Origin: Actinomycetota bacterium
GTDB taxonomy: Bacteria > Actinomycetota > Thermoleophilia > Solirubrobacterales > 70-9
Length of the DNA: 6,099 bases
Direction of reading: 5' to 3'
Assembly: GCA_005884305.1 (NCBI GenBank)
Contig: VAYL01000015.1
Coordinates: forward strand, 479 to 6,577
Below, piece after piece: positions 1-5,343 of this stretch. The stretch's first letter is position 1; each line of letters starts with the position of its first letter. The notes under the pieces are model-generated. The model saw only the letters and a program-made list of their open reading frames with translations, had not been told where the DNA came from and made no database searches. Position numbers and translations under genes: made by a program.

Positions 1-2
1 AG

Positions 3-245
3 CAGGCGAAGATCATCGGCGGGCTTCGTGTCACGGGGCACCTGGTGCGGGTGCGGCCAGGGCAGGAGGCGCAGACGATCATCGAGGAGGCCAGGGACAT
101 CAAGGCGGCGGCGATCGTCATGCCGCTGCGGTACCGCAACGGCAAGCCGCTGTACGGCAAGACGCTCCAGACCGTGCTCGCCAAGCGTCCGACGCGCGTG
201 ATCGTCGCCGCCCAGCCGGGCCAGACAGCGCCGATTCCCGCCTGA
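3..245 (+). CDS. C-terminal end of a universal stress protein (UspA-type) domain, 5' truncated
   Basis: An open frame enters from the window edge (first full codon at base 3) and ends at TGA 243-245, giving about 80 residues. The pattern is that of the last third of a UspA fold: an Ala/Glu-rich helix (IIEEARDIKAAA), a hydrophobic strand ending in VMPL, a Gly-containing loop (RNGKPLYGKT), then helix and last strand (TVLAKRPTRVIVAAQP). The Gly/Ser-Thr loop before the last helix is where ATP-binding USPs hold phosphates; here it reads G-x3-G-K-T, a variant rather than the textbook form. It could be a stand-alone USP or the tail of another APC-USP fusion like the one downstream; the missing 5' part decides this. 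The GTG at 45 is only an internal codon, since the homologous fold continues upstream of it. Thirty bases separate it from the next start, with a new promoter in between. Confidence 0.7.
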   Translation, partial: QAKIIGGLRVTGHLVRVRPGQEAQTIIEEARDIKAAAIVMPLRYRNGKPLYGKTLQTVLAKRPTRVIVAAQPGQTAPIPA

Positions 246-263
246 GAACGGCATCCCTAAACG

Positions 264-269
264 TAGAAT
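264..269 (+). promoter_or_regulatory. Putative -10 box (TAGAAT) of the APC-USP operon
   Basis: TAGAAT fits the actinobacterial -10 consensus TAnnnT and lies in the short gap after the USP stop. A GTG codon begins 6 nt downstream at 276, about where transcription would start, so the transcript could be leaderless. No convincing -35 is seen. The same arrangement recurs at 2664-2669. Confidence 0.5.
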
Positions 270-275
270 CCTCCC

Positions 276-407
276 GTGATTTTTGTCGAGGAGCGTTTAG
301 CGACAAGTCAGGCCAAATCATTTGCGGCGGCTCCGCCGCCTTACCTGCCTGTGCGGCGACCAAGTCGCCGCCCGGAATACCCGGCGAAACCGCCACAAGA
401 GCTGTGA
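276..407 (+). CDS. Possible 43-residue leader peptide, leaderless type
   Basis: A frame starts at GTG 276, right behind a TAnnnT box, and stops at TGA 405-407, where it overlaps the GTG start of the membrane protein by 4 nt (GTGA). The product starts MIFVEERLATSQAKS and is then Pro/Arg/Ala rich (APPPYLPVRRPSRRPEYP), with no membrane segment, signal peptide or recognised domain. Promoter spacing and the stop/start overlap favour translation. Against it, the second half of the frame lies over two strong GC-rich hairpins and its composition is what random GC-rich DNA would give. The segment may instead be a 128-nt structured 5' UTR. I know of no family for it. Confidence 0.3.
   Translation: MIFVEERLATSQAKSFAAAPPPYLPVRRPSRRPEYPAKPPQEL
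326..340 (+). other. GC-rich stem-loop in the operon leader (hairpin 1)
   Basis: GGCGGC (326-331) and GCCGCC (335-340) are perfect complements around a TCC loop. A register-shifted alternative, GCGGCG 324-329 with CGCCGC 334-339, is also possible. It lies in the leader between the putative promoter and the small membrane protein. No T-tract follows, so it is not a typical intrinsic terminator. Confidence 0.45.
353..371 (+). other. GC-rich stem-loop in the operon leader (hairpin 2)
   Basis: GCGGCGAC (353-360) and GTCGCCGC (364-371) form a perfect 8-bp stem with a CAA loop, ending 32 nt before the GTG at 404. Together with hairpin 1 it makes a tandem stem-loop leader. It may affect translation of the downstream genes or RNA stability; no known riboswitch class is recognised. 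Confidence 0.5.
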
Positions 408-598
408 CGCCCGGGGACCAGCTCTATCGCGCGGTCACGCGGATCTTCTCGTTCATCATCATCGGCTTCGGGATCGCCATCCTGATCGTTACGTTCGCGC
501 GGGGCGCGAGCATCGGATCGGCCGGAATCTGGATCGGGATGTTGTTCTGCGCCGTCGGGGGCGCCCGCCTTTACATCGCGCTGCGGACGCGGAATTGA
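404..598 (+). CDS. Small two-helix membrane protein (64 aa), coupled to the APC transporter
   Basis: A 64-residue protein begins MTPGDQLYRAVTRIFSF. Two hydrophobic segments are clear: about residues 14-32 (Ile/Phe/Gly rich) and 40-60 (with the small-residue run AVGGARLYIAL), joined by a short RGASIGSA loop. Basic residues at R9 and R13 and at R61 and R63 suggest both ends face the cytoplasm. Start choice: GTG 404, the first possible start in this frame, overlaps the TGA of the putative leader peptide (GTGA). Its own stop at 596-598 overlaps the TTG start of the transporter (TTGA), so the two are probably translationally coupled. No named family is recognised. Coupling to a 12-helix transporter suggests an accessory subunit or stabiliser of it, which is inference. 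Confidence 0.7.
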   Translation: MTPGDQLYRAVTRIFSFIIIGFGIAILIVTFARGASIGSAGIWIGMLFCAVGGARLYIALRTRN

Positions 599-2613
599 GC
601 GAGAACATCCCACCGTCGCCGGACGGGGCAGGAGGCGCCGGCGGGCCGCAGGGTCCTGGGTTCCGCCGCCGCCTCCCGCGCGTCAAGGTCATCGACAAGG
701 GACCGCTGACCGGGCGATTCCTCGGTGTGCCGCTACAGATCGGCGTCGCGTACGCGGCGGTGGGCTTCTCCCTCTATTTCTCGATCGGCGTCGTCGCGTC
801 TTTCGCGCTCGGGCTGACGCCGCTGATCTTCCTCGGCGCGGGCCTGCTCCTCGTGCTTGCGGTGCTCACCTACGTCGAGGGGACGGGGATGTACGGGGAG
901 CGGGGCGGATCGTCGGCGTTCGCCCGCCACGCCTTCAACGAGCTGGTGAGCTTCATCGCCGGCTGGGCGATCCTCATCGACTACATCATCATCATCTCGT
1001 TCGCCGCGGTCTCGGTTGCGCACTACCTGGGGCCGATCTGGGGCGGGTTCACGCACGGGGCGCCTGAGATCACGGTCGCGGCCGGAGTGATCGTGCTCGC
1101 GTCGGCGATGAACATCGGCGGGTTCACTCGCTACGTCCGCCAGCGTCCGCTGATCGCAATCGCGCTCGCGGACGTGCTGCTGCAGGCGGCGGTGATCGTG
1201 GTGGGCCTGTTCGTCGTGTTCCACCCGGATCGGCTCACGGAGCACGTCGATCTCTTCACGACGCCGTCGGTCCGGCACATCGTGGAAGCGCTCGCCGTGG
1301 CGACGCTCGCGTTCGCCGGCATCGAGGCAGCGTCTGACCTGGCGCCTGATTTCAGCTGGCGGCGGCGGGACCTTGGGCGGGTCGTCGGCGCCAGCGTCCT
1401 GTTGCTGCCGGTGATGTACGCCGGGATGGCCGCGATCGCGCTGATGGCGGTGCCAGTCGTCGCCGGGCCCAACGGGGCTCACACGGCGCTAGGCGAGCGC
1501 TTCATCGAGGAGCCGATCCTCGGGGTCGTGATGAGCTACGACCCGCACTGGCTGTCCGTCCTGCTCCAGATCGCGGTTGTCGCGGTTGCCCCGGTGGTGC
1601 TGACGTGGGCGGCGGCCACCTCGATGCTGGGGCTGTCGCGTCACGTCTACGCGCTGGCCAGGAACCGTCAGGTCCCGAGCTGGCTCGGCAAGCTGAGCGG
1701 GCGCGCGACCCCTTACGTCGCGATTCTCGTAGCGGGCGTGATCGCGATGGCTCTCGCGATCCCCACGGACGTGAAGCTGCTCGCCGAGATCTACGCGTTC
1801 GGCGTGACGCTGGCGATCATGATCGCCCACCTCTCGATCATCCGCCTGCGGTTGCGGGAGCCGAATCGGGAGCGTCCCTACCGGATCCCGTTCAACGTGC
1901 GGTTCCGGAATCGAGAGATTCCGATCCCGGCGGTGTTGGGCGCGGGGCTCATGCTGCTTCTGTGGCTGGCGGTGATCGTCTTCCACGCTCGCGCCCGGTG
2001 GGCGGGCGGCGGTTGGATGGCGTTCGGGCTGATCGGCTATGTCGTCTACCGGAAGTTTGTCGAGGGAACGACGCTCACGAAGCGGGTGTCGGTGCCAGAG
2101 CAGGCGCTGCGCAAGAACGTCCAGGAGCTCGAGTTCGCGAGCATCCTGGTGCCGGTGTTCGGGACGAAGCTGGACGACGACATCGTCGGGACGGCCGGGC
2201 GCCTGGCCGACACCGCCGATGAGCCGGGGGAGGAGCGGCCGCGCCTGGAGGTGATCTACGTGATGGACCTGCCGCTGACGGTCCCGCTCGACGCTCGCCC
2301 GCCCCAGGACCGGGTCGAGGTGGCCAACGCCGCGCTGCAGCGGGCGATGGAGATCGGGCAGGAGTACGAGACGGTCGAGGTGGCGACCTCTGTGGTGCGT
2401 GCGCGCGACGCCGGCGCGGGAATCGTTCAGGCCGCCCGCGACCGCGGGGTGGAGTTGATCGTGATGGGGGCCGAGCCGCCGACGCGCACGCGGGGCGGCG
2501 CGGTGCTCGGCGGCGTCGGAGGCTCACGGCCGGCCGAGATCGGGTACGTGCTGAAGAAGGCGCCTTGCCCGGTACTGGTGACGGCGCCCGCCCGCGGCCT
2601 AGGTTCAGCATAG
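595..2613 (+). CDS. APC-superfamily permease with C-terminal universal stress protein domain
   Basis: A 672-residue protein. Residues 1-45 are a cytoplasmic, Gly/Pro-rich then basic, tail. About 12 transmembrane helices lie between residues 49 and about 495. The APC signature ERGGSSAFAR (102-111), followed by AFNELVSFIAGWAILIDYI, marks the helix 2-3 region of amino acid/polyamine/cation permeases. A USP-like domain follows (about 513-665), with the strand VELIVMG at 620-625 and the ending KKAPCPVLV. Its phosphate loop (GAEPP.. LGGVGGS) departs from the G-x2-G-x9-G-S/T pattern, so ATP binding is doubtful. Start: TTG 595 overlaps the preceding TGA; the next start in frame (GTG 727) would remove the tail and enter helix 1, and upstream extension to 322 would overlap the small membrane gene. 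The substrate is not readable from sequence: amino acids are typical, while APC-USP proteins such as KimA carry K+. The RCK pair downstream makes cation transport worth considering. Confidence 0.85.
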   Translation: MSENIPPSPDGAGGAGGPQGPGFRRRLPRVKVIDKGPLTGRFLGVPLQIGVAYAAVGFSLYFSIGVVASFALGLTPLIFLGAGLLLVLAVLTYVEGTGMYGERGGSSAFARHAFNELVSFIAGWAILIDYIIIISFAAVSVAHYLGPIWGGFTHGAPEITVAAGVIVLASAMNIGGFTRYVRQRPLIAIALADVLLQAAVIVVGLFVVFHPDRLTEHVDLFTTPSVRHIVEALAVATLAFAGIEAASDLAPDFSWRRRDLGRVVGASVLLLPVMYAGMAAIALMAVPVVAGPNGAHTALGERFIEEPILGVVMSYDPHWLSVLLQIAVVAVAPVVLTWAAATSMLGLSRHVYALARNRQVPSWLGKLSGRATPYVAILVAGVIAMALAIPTDVKLLAEIYAFGVTLAIMIAHLSIIRLRLREPNRERPYRIPFNVRFRNREIPIPAVLGAGLMLLLWLAVIVFHARARWAGGGWMAFGLIGYVVYRKFVEGTTLTKRVSVPEQALRKNVQELEFASILVPVFGTKLDDDIVGTAGRLADTADEPGEERPRLEVIYVMDLPLTVPLDARPPQDRVEVANAALQRAMEIGQEYETVEVATSVVRARDAGAGIVQAARDRGVELIVMGAEPPTRTRGGAVLGGVGGSRPAEIGYVLKKAPCPVLVTAPARGLGSA

Positions 2614-2621
2614 GACCGCCC

Positions 2622-2641
2622 GTGCAGCCGTGCGGCTGTGC
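2622..2641 (+). terminator. Weak hairpin after the APC-USP gene
   Basis: GTGCAGCC (2622-2629) pairs with GGCTGTGC (2634-2641) over a GTGC loop: six Watson-Crick and two G-U pairs, beginning 8 nt after the stop codon. No T-run follows, so it may be a 3' stabiliser or weak terminator rather than a strong intrinsic one. The next promoter begins 23 nt later. Confidence 0.3.
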
Positions 2642-2663
2642 CTGCGGTGTGCCCGGCGCTGAG

Positions 2664-2669
2664 TAGCAT
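2664..2669 (+). promoter_or_regulatory. Putative -10 box (TAGCAT) for the RCK gene pair
   Basis: TAGCAT matches TAnnnT and is followed after 7 nt by GTG 2677, the start that gives a clean Rossmann N-terminus. That spacing implies a leaderless mRNA. No Shine-Dalgarno precedes this GTG, and no clear -35 is seen. Confidence 0.5.
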
Positions 2670-2676
2670 CCACGGT

Positions 2677-3117
2677 GTGTTCATCCTGATCGTCGGTGCC
2701 GGCCGGGTTGGCTCGTCGCTCGCGCGCTCGATGTTGCGCGACGGGCACACGGTTTCGTGCCTGGACGAGGACCCCGAGGCGCACGCGCGCCTGGAGATCG
2801 GGCTCGAGAAGTCCTGGGAGGATGTGGGCGGTCAGTTCACTGTGGGGACGGCGCTCGAGATCGAGGCGCTTCAGGAGGCGGGGATCGAGCGAGCGGATGC
2901 GTTCGTCGCCTCCACCGACGGGGACAACACGAACATCGTGATCGCCCAGATCGCGCAGCGGCGGTTTAACGTGCCCACGGTGATCGCGCGGATCCTGGAT
3001 CCGTACCGGGCGGAGTGGTACGAGCAGCAGGGGCTGCACACGATCTGCCCGACGAGGGTGGCGATCGAGATGCTCGAGACCGAGGTCAAGGAGGCGGCCG
3101 CTAAGGTCGCGGGCTAG
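2677..3117 (+). CDS. TrkA-N (RCK_N) protein lacking the RCK_C domain, CeoB-like
   Basis: A 146-residue cytoplasmic protein made of one Rossmann fold. MFILIVGAGRVG (1-12) is the first strand and G-x-G-x2-G dinucleotide loop; D30 ends strand 2 where the ribose is held, as in NAD(H)-binding RCK domains. AGIERADAFVAST (68-80) and the D-x-N-x-N run at 81-86 are typical of TrkA-N. It ends just after the crossover helix (RVAIEMLETEV), so the roughly 70-residue RCK_C ligand domain is absent. The usual G-D after strand 3 is G57-T58, preceded by a longer loop. Start: GTG 2677 is chosen over GTG 2638, because 2638 would lie within the hairpin and upstream of the -10 box, and 2677 places the first strand at residue 2. 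Only 7 nt separate it from the next gene, so no decayed RCK_C is present. It resembles mycobacterial CeoB in its middle (from memory), and probably pairs with the next product to gate a cation transporter. Confidence 0.85.
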   Translation: MFILIVGAGRVGSSLARSMLRDGHTVSCLDEDPEAHARLEIGLEKSWEDVGGQFTVGTALEIEALQEAGIERADAFVASTDGDNTNIVIAQIAQRRFNVPTVIARILDPYRAEWYEQQGLHTICPTRVAIEMLETEVKEAAAKVAG

Positions 3118-3124
3118 GGGGTCC

Positions 3125-3799
3125 ATGTACGTATTGATCGTCGGTGCGGGGAAGGTCGGGTGGAACCTGGCGCGCGAGCTCCTGGACAAGGGGCACGAGG
3201 TAACGGTGATCGAGAACGATCGCGGCCGCTATCTGACGGTCGAGCAGGAGCTCGAGCACAACGTGCAGTACGGCGACGCCTCGGAGCTGTGGGTGCTCGA
3301 GCGGGCCGGGGTGTCGCGGGCTGATCTGGTGATCGCGGTGACCGGTGACGACGAGGACAACATGCTGATCTGCCAGGTCGCCAAGGAGAAGTACATGGTC
3401 GATCAGACCATCGCGCGCGTGAACAACCCGCGGAACAAGCAGTGGTTCGAGCTCTTGGGGATCGCGCCGGTGGTGTCGGCGACGGACCTGATCCTGCGGC
3501 TGATCGAGCACGAGGTGCCGAAGTACGGGCTCGTGCACCTGCTGGACCTGCCGCGCGAGCGGCTGGAGATCATCGAGCTTTTGCTCGGCGACGACTCGCC
3601 CGTGGCCGGGCGGCGCGTCGCAGACCTGGAGCTACCGGAGGGGAGCTTGCTGATCTCGGTGTTGCGCGAGGGCGCCGGGTTCGTGCCCAACCCAGAGACC
3701 GTGTTGGAGTCGGGCGACGAGGTGCTAGCCGTGCTCGACCCCGGTATGGAGGACGAGCTGAAAGCGTACTTCGGGCCCGACGGCAGCGAGAGCGGGTAG
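3125..3799 (+). CDS. trkA: TrkA-family potassium uptake regulator with RCK_N and RCK_C domains
   Basis: A 224-residue cytoplasmic protein, the usual length for KtrA/CeoC-type single RCK subunits. Residues 1-12 (MYVLIVGAGKVG) form the dinucleotide loop; E30 ends strand 2 as expected for an NAD(H) or ATP/ADP-responsive fold. GDASE (50-54), TGDDEDN (73-79) and ARVNNPRN (97-104) are classic TrkA-N motifs. A crossover helix (about 120-131) leads to RCK_C (about 137-215), containing VAGRRVADLELP and GDEVLAVLDP. Proteins of this family bind nucleotides or c-di-AMP and gate K+ transporters such as TrkH/KtrB; no such channel lies in this window. ATG 3125 follows the previous stop by 7 nt, with AGGGGG at 3116-3121 as a close-spaced ribosome binding site, so the two RCK genes are co-transcribed. 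The partner probably forms hetero-oligomers with it (inference). Confidence 0.9.
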   Translation: MYVLIVGAGKVGWNLARELLDKGHEVTVIENDRGRYLTVEQELEHNVQYGDASELWVLERAGVSRADLVIAVTGDDEDNMLICQVAKEKYMVDQTIARVNNPRNKQWFELLGIAPVVSATDLILRLIEHEVPKYGLVHLLDLPRERLEIIELLLGDDSPVAGRRVADLELPEGSLLISVLREGAGFVPNPETVLESGDEVLAVLDPGMEDELKAYFGPDGSESG

Positions 3800-3806
3800 A
3801 ACCCGC
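3792..3806 (+). terminator. Hairpin overlapping the trkA stop codon
   Basis: GCGGGT (3792-3797) pairs with ACCCGC (3801-3806) around an AGA loop, spanning the TAG at 3797-3799. The bases after it are C/A-rich (CCCAATAAAC), not a T-run, so a role as intrinsic terminator is weakly supported. Confidence 0.3.
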
Positions 3807-3831
3807 CCCAATAAACACTAATCCACAGACC

Positions 3832-3888
3832 ATGAAACGACACCTGCCAGTCGCGGAGCTAAAGCTCCGCGCCACCACATATGGCTGA
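3832..3888 (+). CDS. Possible 18-codon upstream ORF before the oxidoreductase
   Basis: ATG 3832 opens an 18-residue frame (MKRHLPVAELKLRATTYG) that spans the palindrome and stops at TGA 3886-3888, overlapping the oxidoreductase start by 8 nt. The surrounding bases (3807-3840) are unusually A-rich for this genome. No Shine-Dalgarno or exact TAnnnT box is visible. It may be a regulatory uORF or chance. Confidence 0.2.
   Translation: MKRHLPVAELKLRATTYG
3852..3871 (+). repeat. Perfect 9-bp-arm palindrome upstream of the oxidoreductase
   Basis: CGCGGAGCT (3852-3860) and AGCTCCGCG (3863-3871) are exact complements separated by AA. It ends 9 nt before ATG 3881, so it could be an operator, an RNA hairpin near the start codon, or a dispersed REP-like element. 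Its GC-rich arms resemble hairpin 1 at 326-340 only in a general way. Confidence 0.6.
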
Positions 3889-5119
3889 TCGAGCGGTAGA
3901 TTTTCTGCTGATCGGCGGCTGGGCCGCCGGACACTGTGCTTCGACCTTGCGGCGCGAGGGCGCCGACGGGTCGATACTCCTCGTCGGTCGCGAGCAGCAT
4001 CTGCCTTACGAGCGCCCGCCGCTGTCCAAGGAGTTCCTCCGCGGCGAGGCGTCCGTGGAGGACACCTACGTCAACGGCGCCGACTGGTACGAGCAGAACG
4101 ACGTCGAGGTCCTCACCGAGACGAGCGTGACGTCCCTCGATGCCGAAGAGCGGGCCGCGAAGCTCCAGTCACGGGAGACGGTGCGGTTCGCCAAGGCGCT
4201 GCTCGCCACCGGCGCGCGGGTCAACATCCTGCATCACCTGGAGGGGGCGCAGCTGGACGGGATCCACTACCTGCGAACCATCGGGAACTCGGAGGGGATC
4301 AGGGCGGAGGCGCAGGACGCGGGGCACGTCGTGCTCATCGGCGGAAGCTTCATCGGTACTGAGGTCGCCGCGTCGCTGACGGCGATGGGCGTGAAATGCA
4401 CCATCGTGATGCTCGAGGAGGTCACGTTCGAGCGGATATTCGGCGAGGAGCCGGGGCGCTACTTCCACGGGATCCTGGAGTCGCATGGAATCGAGATCCT
4501 CGGGGGCGAGGAGCTCGATTCGTTCGTCGGCGACGGGCGGGTGCGGGCCATCAAGACGAAGAGCGGGAAGGAGATCGAGTGCGGGGCGGTCGTGATCGGC
4601 GCGGGAGTCCATCCGGACACGATGCTCGCCGAGCGCGCAGGGCTCGCCGTCGACAACGGGATCACGTGCGACGAGAAGCTGCAGACCTCGGTCGAGGGGA
4701 TCTTCTCGGCGGGTGACGTGTGCTCCTACCAGAGTGTCATCCACGGCCGGCGACTGCGGGTCGAGCACTGGGACGTCGGCCTCCAGCAGGGCCAGCACGC
4801 GGCGAAGGCGATGATGGGGAGTGAGGACCCCTATCGGGTCGTCCCATACTTCTTCAGTGACCTGGCCGACTGGGCGAGCCTCGAGTCGATCGGTCCCGCT
4901 TTGGATTGGGACGAGCTGATCTGGCGCGGAACCGCGGATTCCGGCAAGTTCCTGGTCTGGTACCTGAATGGCGGGAAGGTGGCTGGGGCGCTGAGCGTGG
5001 ACCGCTCGGAGGACCTGGAACACGCTCGCCGGCTGCTGGAGTCGGGCGCCGATGTGTCAGGTGAGGAGGACGCTTTGGCGGACGTCGACTCCGATCTCGA
5101 GACGGTCGGATCCAGCTAG
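3881..5119 (+). CDS. FAD/NAD(P)-dependent oxidoreductase, ferredoxin-reductase/AIF type
   Basis: A 412-residue flavoprotein with the two-Rossmann layout of pyridine nucleotide-disulfide reductases. FAD domain: LLIGGWAAG (9-17), then YERPPLSKEFLRGE, a signature of rhodocoxin/putidaredoxin-reductase-like enzymes. NAD(P) domain: LIGGSFIGTEVAASL (from 152). Second FAD motif: GIFSAGDV (273-280). VEHWDV (294-299) and VPYFFSDLADW (321-331) are typical of the AIF/ferredoxin-reductase C-terminal dimer domain, and an acidic tail follows. No CxxC redox pair is seen, so disulfide reductase activity is unlikely; it probably moves electrons from NAD(P)H to a ferredoxin or quinone. Oddity: the middle Gly of both GxGxxG loops is replaced (W14, S156); Ser at the second occurs in relatives as I recall, Trp at the first is unusual. 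ATG 3881 puts the first strand at residue 6; there is no clear ribosome binding site. No ferredoxin or P450 gene is adjacent. Confidence 0.88.
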   Translation: MADRAVDFLLIGGWAAGHCASTLRREGADGSILLVGREQHLPYERPPLSKEFLRGEASVEDTYVNGADWYEQNDVEVLTETSVTSLDAEERAAKLQSRETVRFAKALLATGARVNILHHLEGAQLDGIHYLRTIGNSEGIRAEAQDAGHVVLIGGSFIGTEVAASLTAMGVKCTIVMLEEVTFERIFGEEPGRYFHGILESHGIEILGGEELDSFVGDGRVRAIKTKSGKEIECGAVVIGAGVHPDTMLAERAGLAVDNGITCDEKLQTSVEGIFSAGDVCSYQSVIHGRRLRVEHWDVGLQQGQHAAKAMMGSEDPYRVVPYFFSDLADWASLESIGPALDWDELIWRGTADSGKFLVWYLNGGKVAGALSVDRSEDLEHARRLLESGADVSGEEDALADVDSDLETVGSS

Positions 5120-5166
5120 GCTTAGCGACGCCGCGGACCCCCAGTTAGGCGGTTCCGCAGGGCCAG

Positions 5167-5237
5167 TGCGGGCTGGTGTAATGGCAACACGCCTGCCTCT
5201 GGAGCAGGAATTCGGGGTTCGAGTCCCTGGCCCGCAG
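5167..5237 (+). tRNA. tRNA-Gln (anticodon CTG)
   Basis: A full cloverleaf can be folded by hand. The acceptor stem TGCGGGC (5167-5173) pairs perfectly with GCCCGCA (5230-5236). The D stem is GTG/CAC (5176-5178, 5188-5190). The anticodon stem is CCTGC/GCAGG (5192-5196, 5204-5208) with loop CTCTGGA, giving anticodon CTG at 5199-5201, which reads CAG. The T stem is CGGGG/CCCTG with loop TTCGAGT (5218-5224). The weak T1-A72 pair and discriminator G5237 are bacterial tRNA-Gln identity features. The 3' bases are CCT, so CCA is not encoded and must be added after transcription. Confidence 0.96.
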
Positions 5238-5256
5238 CCTCCGCTCTGCCCGATCC

Positions 5257-5294
5257 CATGACGATGGATGGAAAACATGACGATGGATGGAAAA
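5257..5294 (+). repeat. Tandem 19-bp direct repeat, two exact copies
   Basis: The unit CATGACGATGGATGGAAAA occurs at 5257-5275 and again at 5276-5294 without change, 19 nt after the tRNA. Each copy contains GATGGATGG, itself a short internal duplication. Only two copies are present and they are contiguous, so this is not a CRISPR array. Confidence 0.85.
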
Positions 5295-5325
5295 CCGCAC
5301 ATATGCGTGGGTTTTCCATCCATCG
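5281..5325 (+). repeat. 16-bp perfect inverted repeat with 13-nt centre
   Basis: CGATGGATGGAAAACC (5281-5296) is exactly complementary to GGTTTTCCATCCATCG (5310-5325). The centre GCACATATGCGTG can form a further small GCA/TGC stem. The left arm uses the second tandem copy, and 15 nt of the first copy (5262-5276) could pair with the same right arm, so two mutually exclusive hairpins exist. It lies between the tRNA and the lipoprotein promoter region, so it could be an operator, a terminator for the tRNA transcript (no T-tract after the stem), or a small mobile palindrome. Confidence 0.85.
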
Positions 5326-5343
5326 CTGCTCCGGTCGCCCTGC

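Noticed and set aside
322..594. N-terminal extension of the APC-USP frame up to base 322
   Set aside because: It would overlap the whole 64-residue membrane gene, is Arg/His-rich with no family character, and the TTG at 595 sits in a TTGA overlap at the expected protein start.
733..900. KimA-type K+ binding motif in APC helix 1
   Set aside because: The helix 1 region lacks the Asp-containing S-x-D-A-L-S-S-type motif of KimA, so K+ specificity cannot be claimed from sequence.
733..1482. 249-residue minus-strand open frame
   Set aside because: It is antisense to the APC helices; its Arg/Asp/His-rich composition is the usual mirror of GC-rich codons, with no domain.
1605..2222. 205-residue plus-strand frame inside the APC-USP gene
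   Set aside because: It is an out-of-frame, Arg/Gly/Ala-rich shadow of the transmembrane and USP coding region.
4169..5023. 284-residue minus-strand open frame
   Set aside because: It is antisense to conserved oxidoreductase motifs, with no recognisable domain.
5257..5325. CRISPR array
   Set aside because: There are only two contiguous repeat copies without spacers, plus one inverted copy, and no cas genes.
5167..5325. Integrated element using the tRNA-Gln as attachment site
   Set aside because: No integrase and no second copy of the tRNA 3' end are seen in the window, and the next gene looks like a normal chromosomal lipoprotein.
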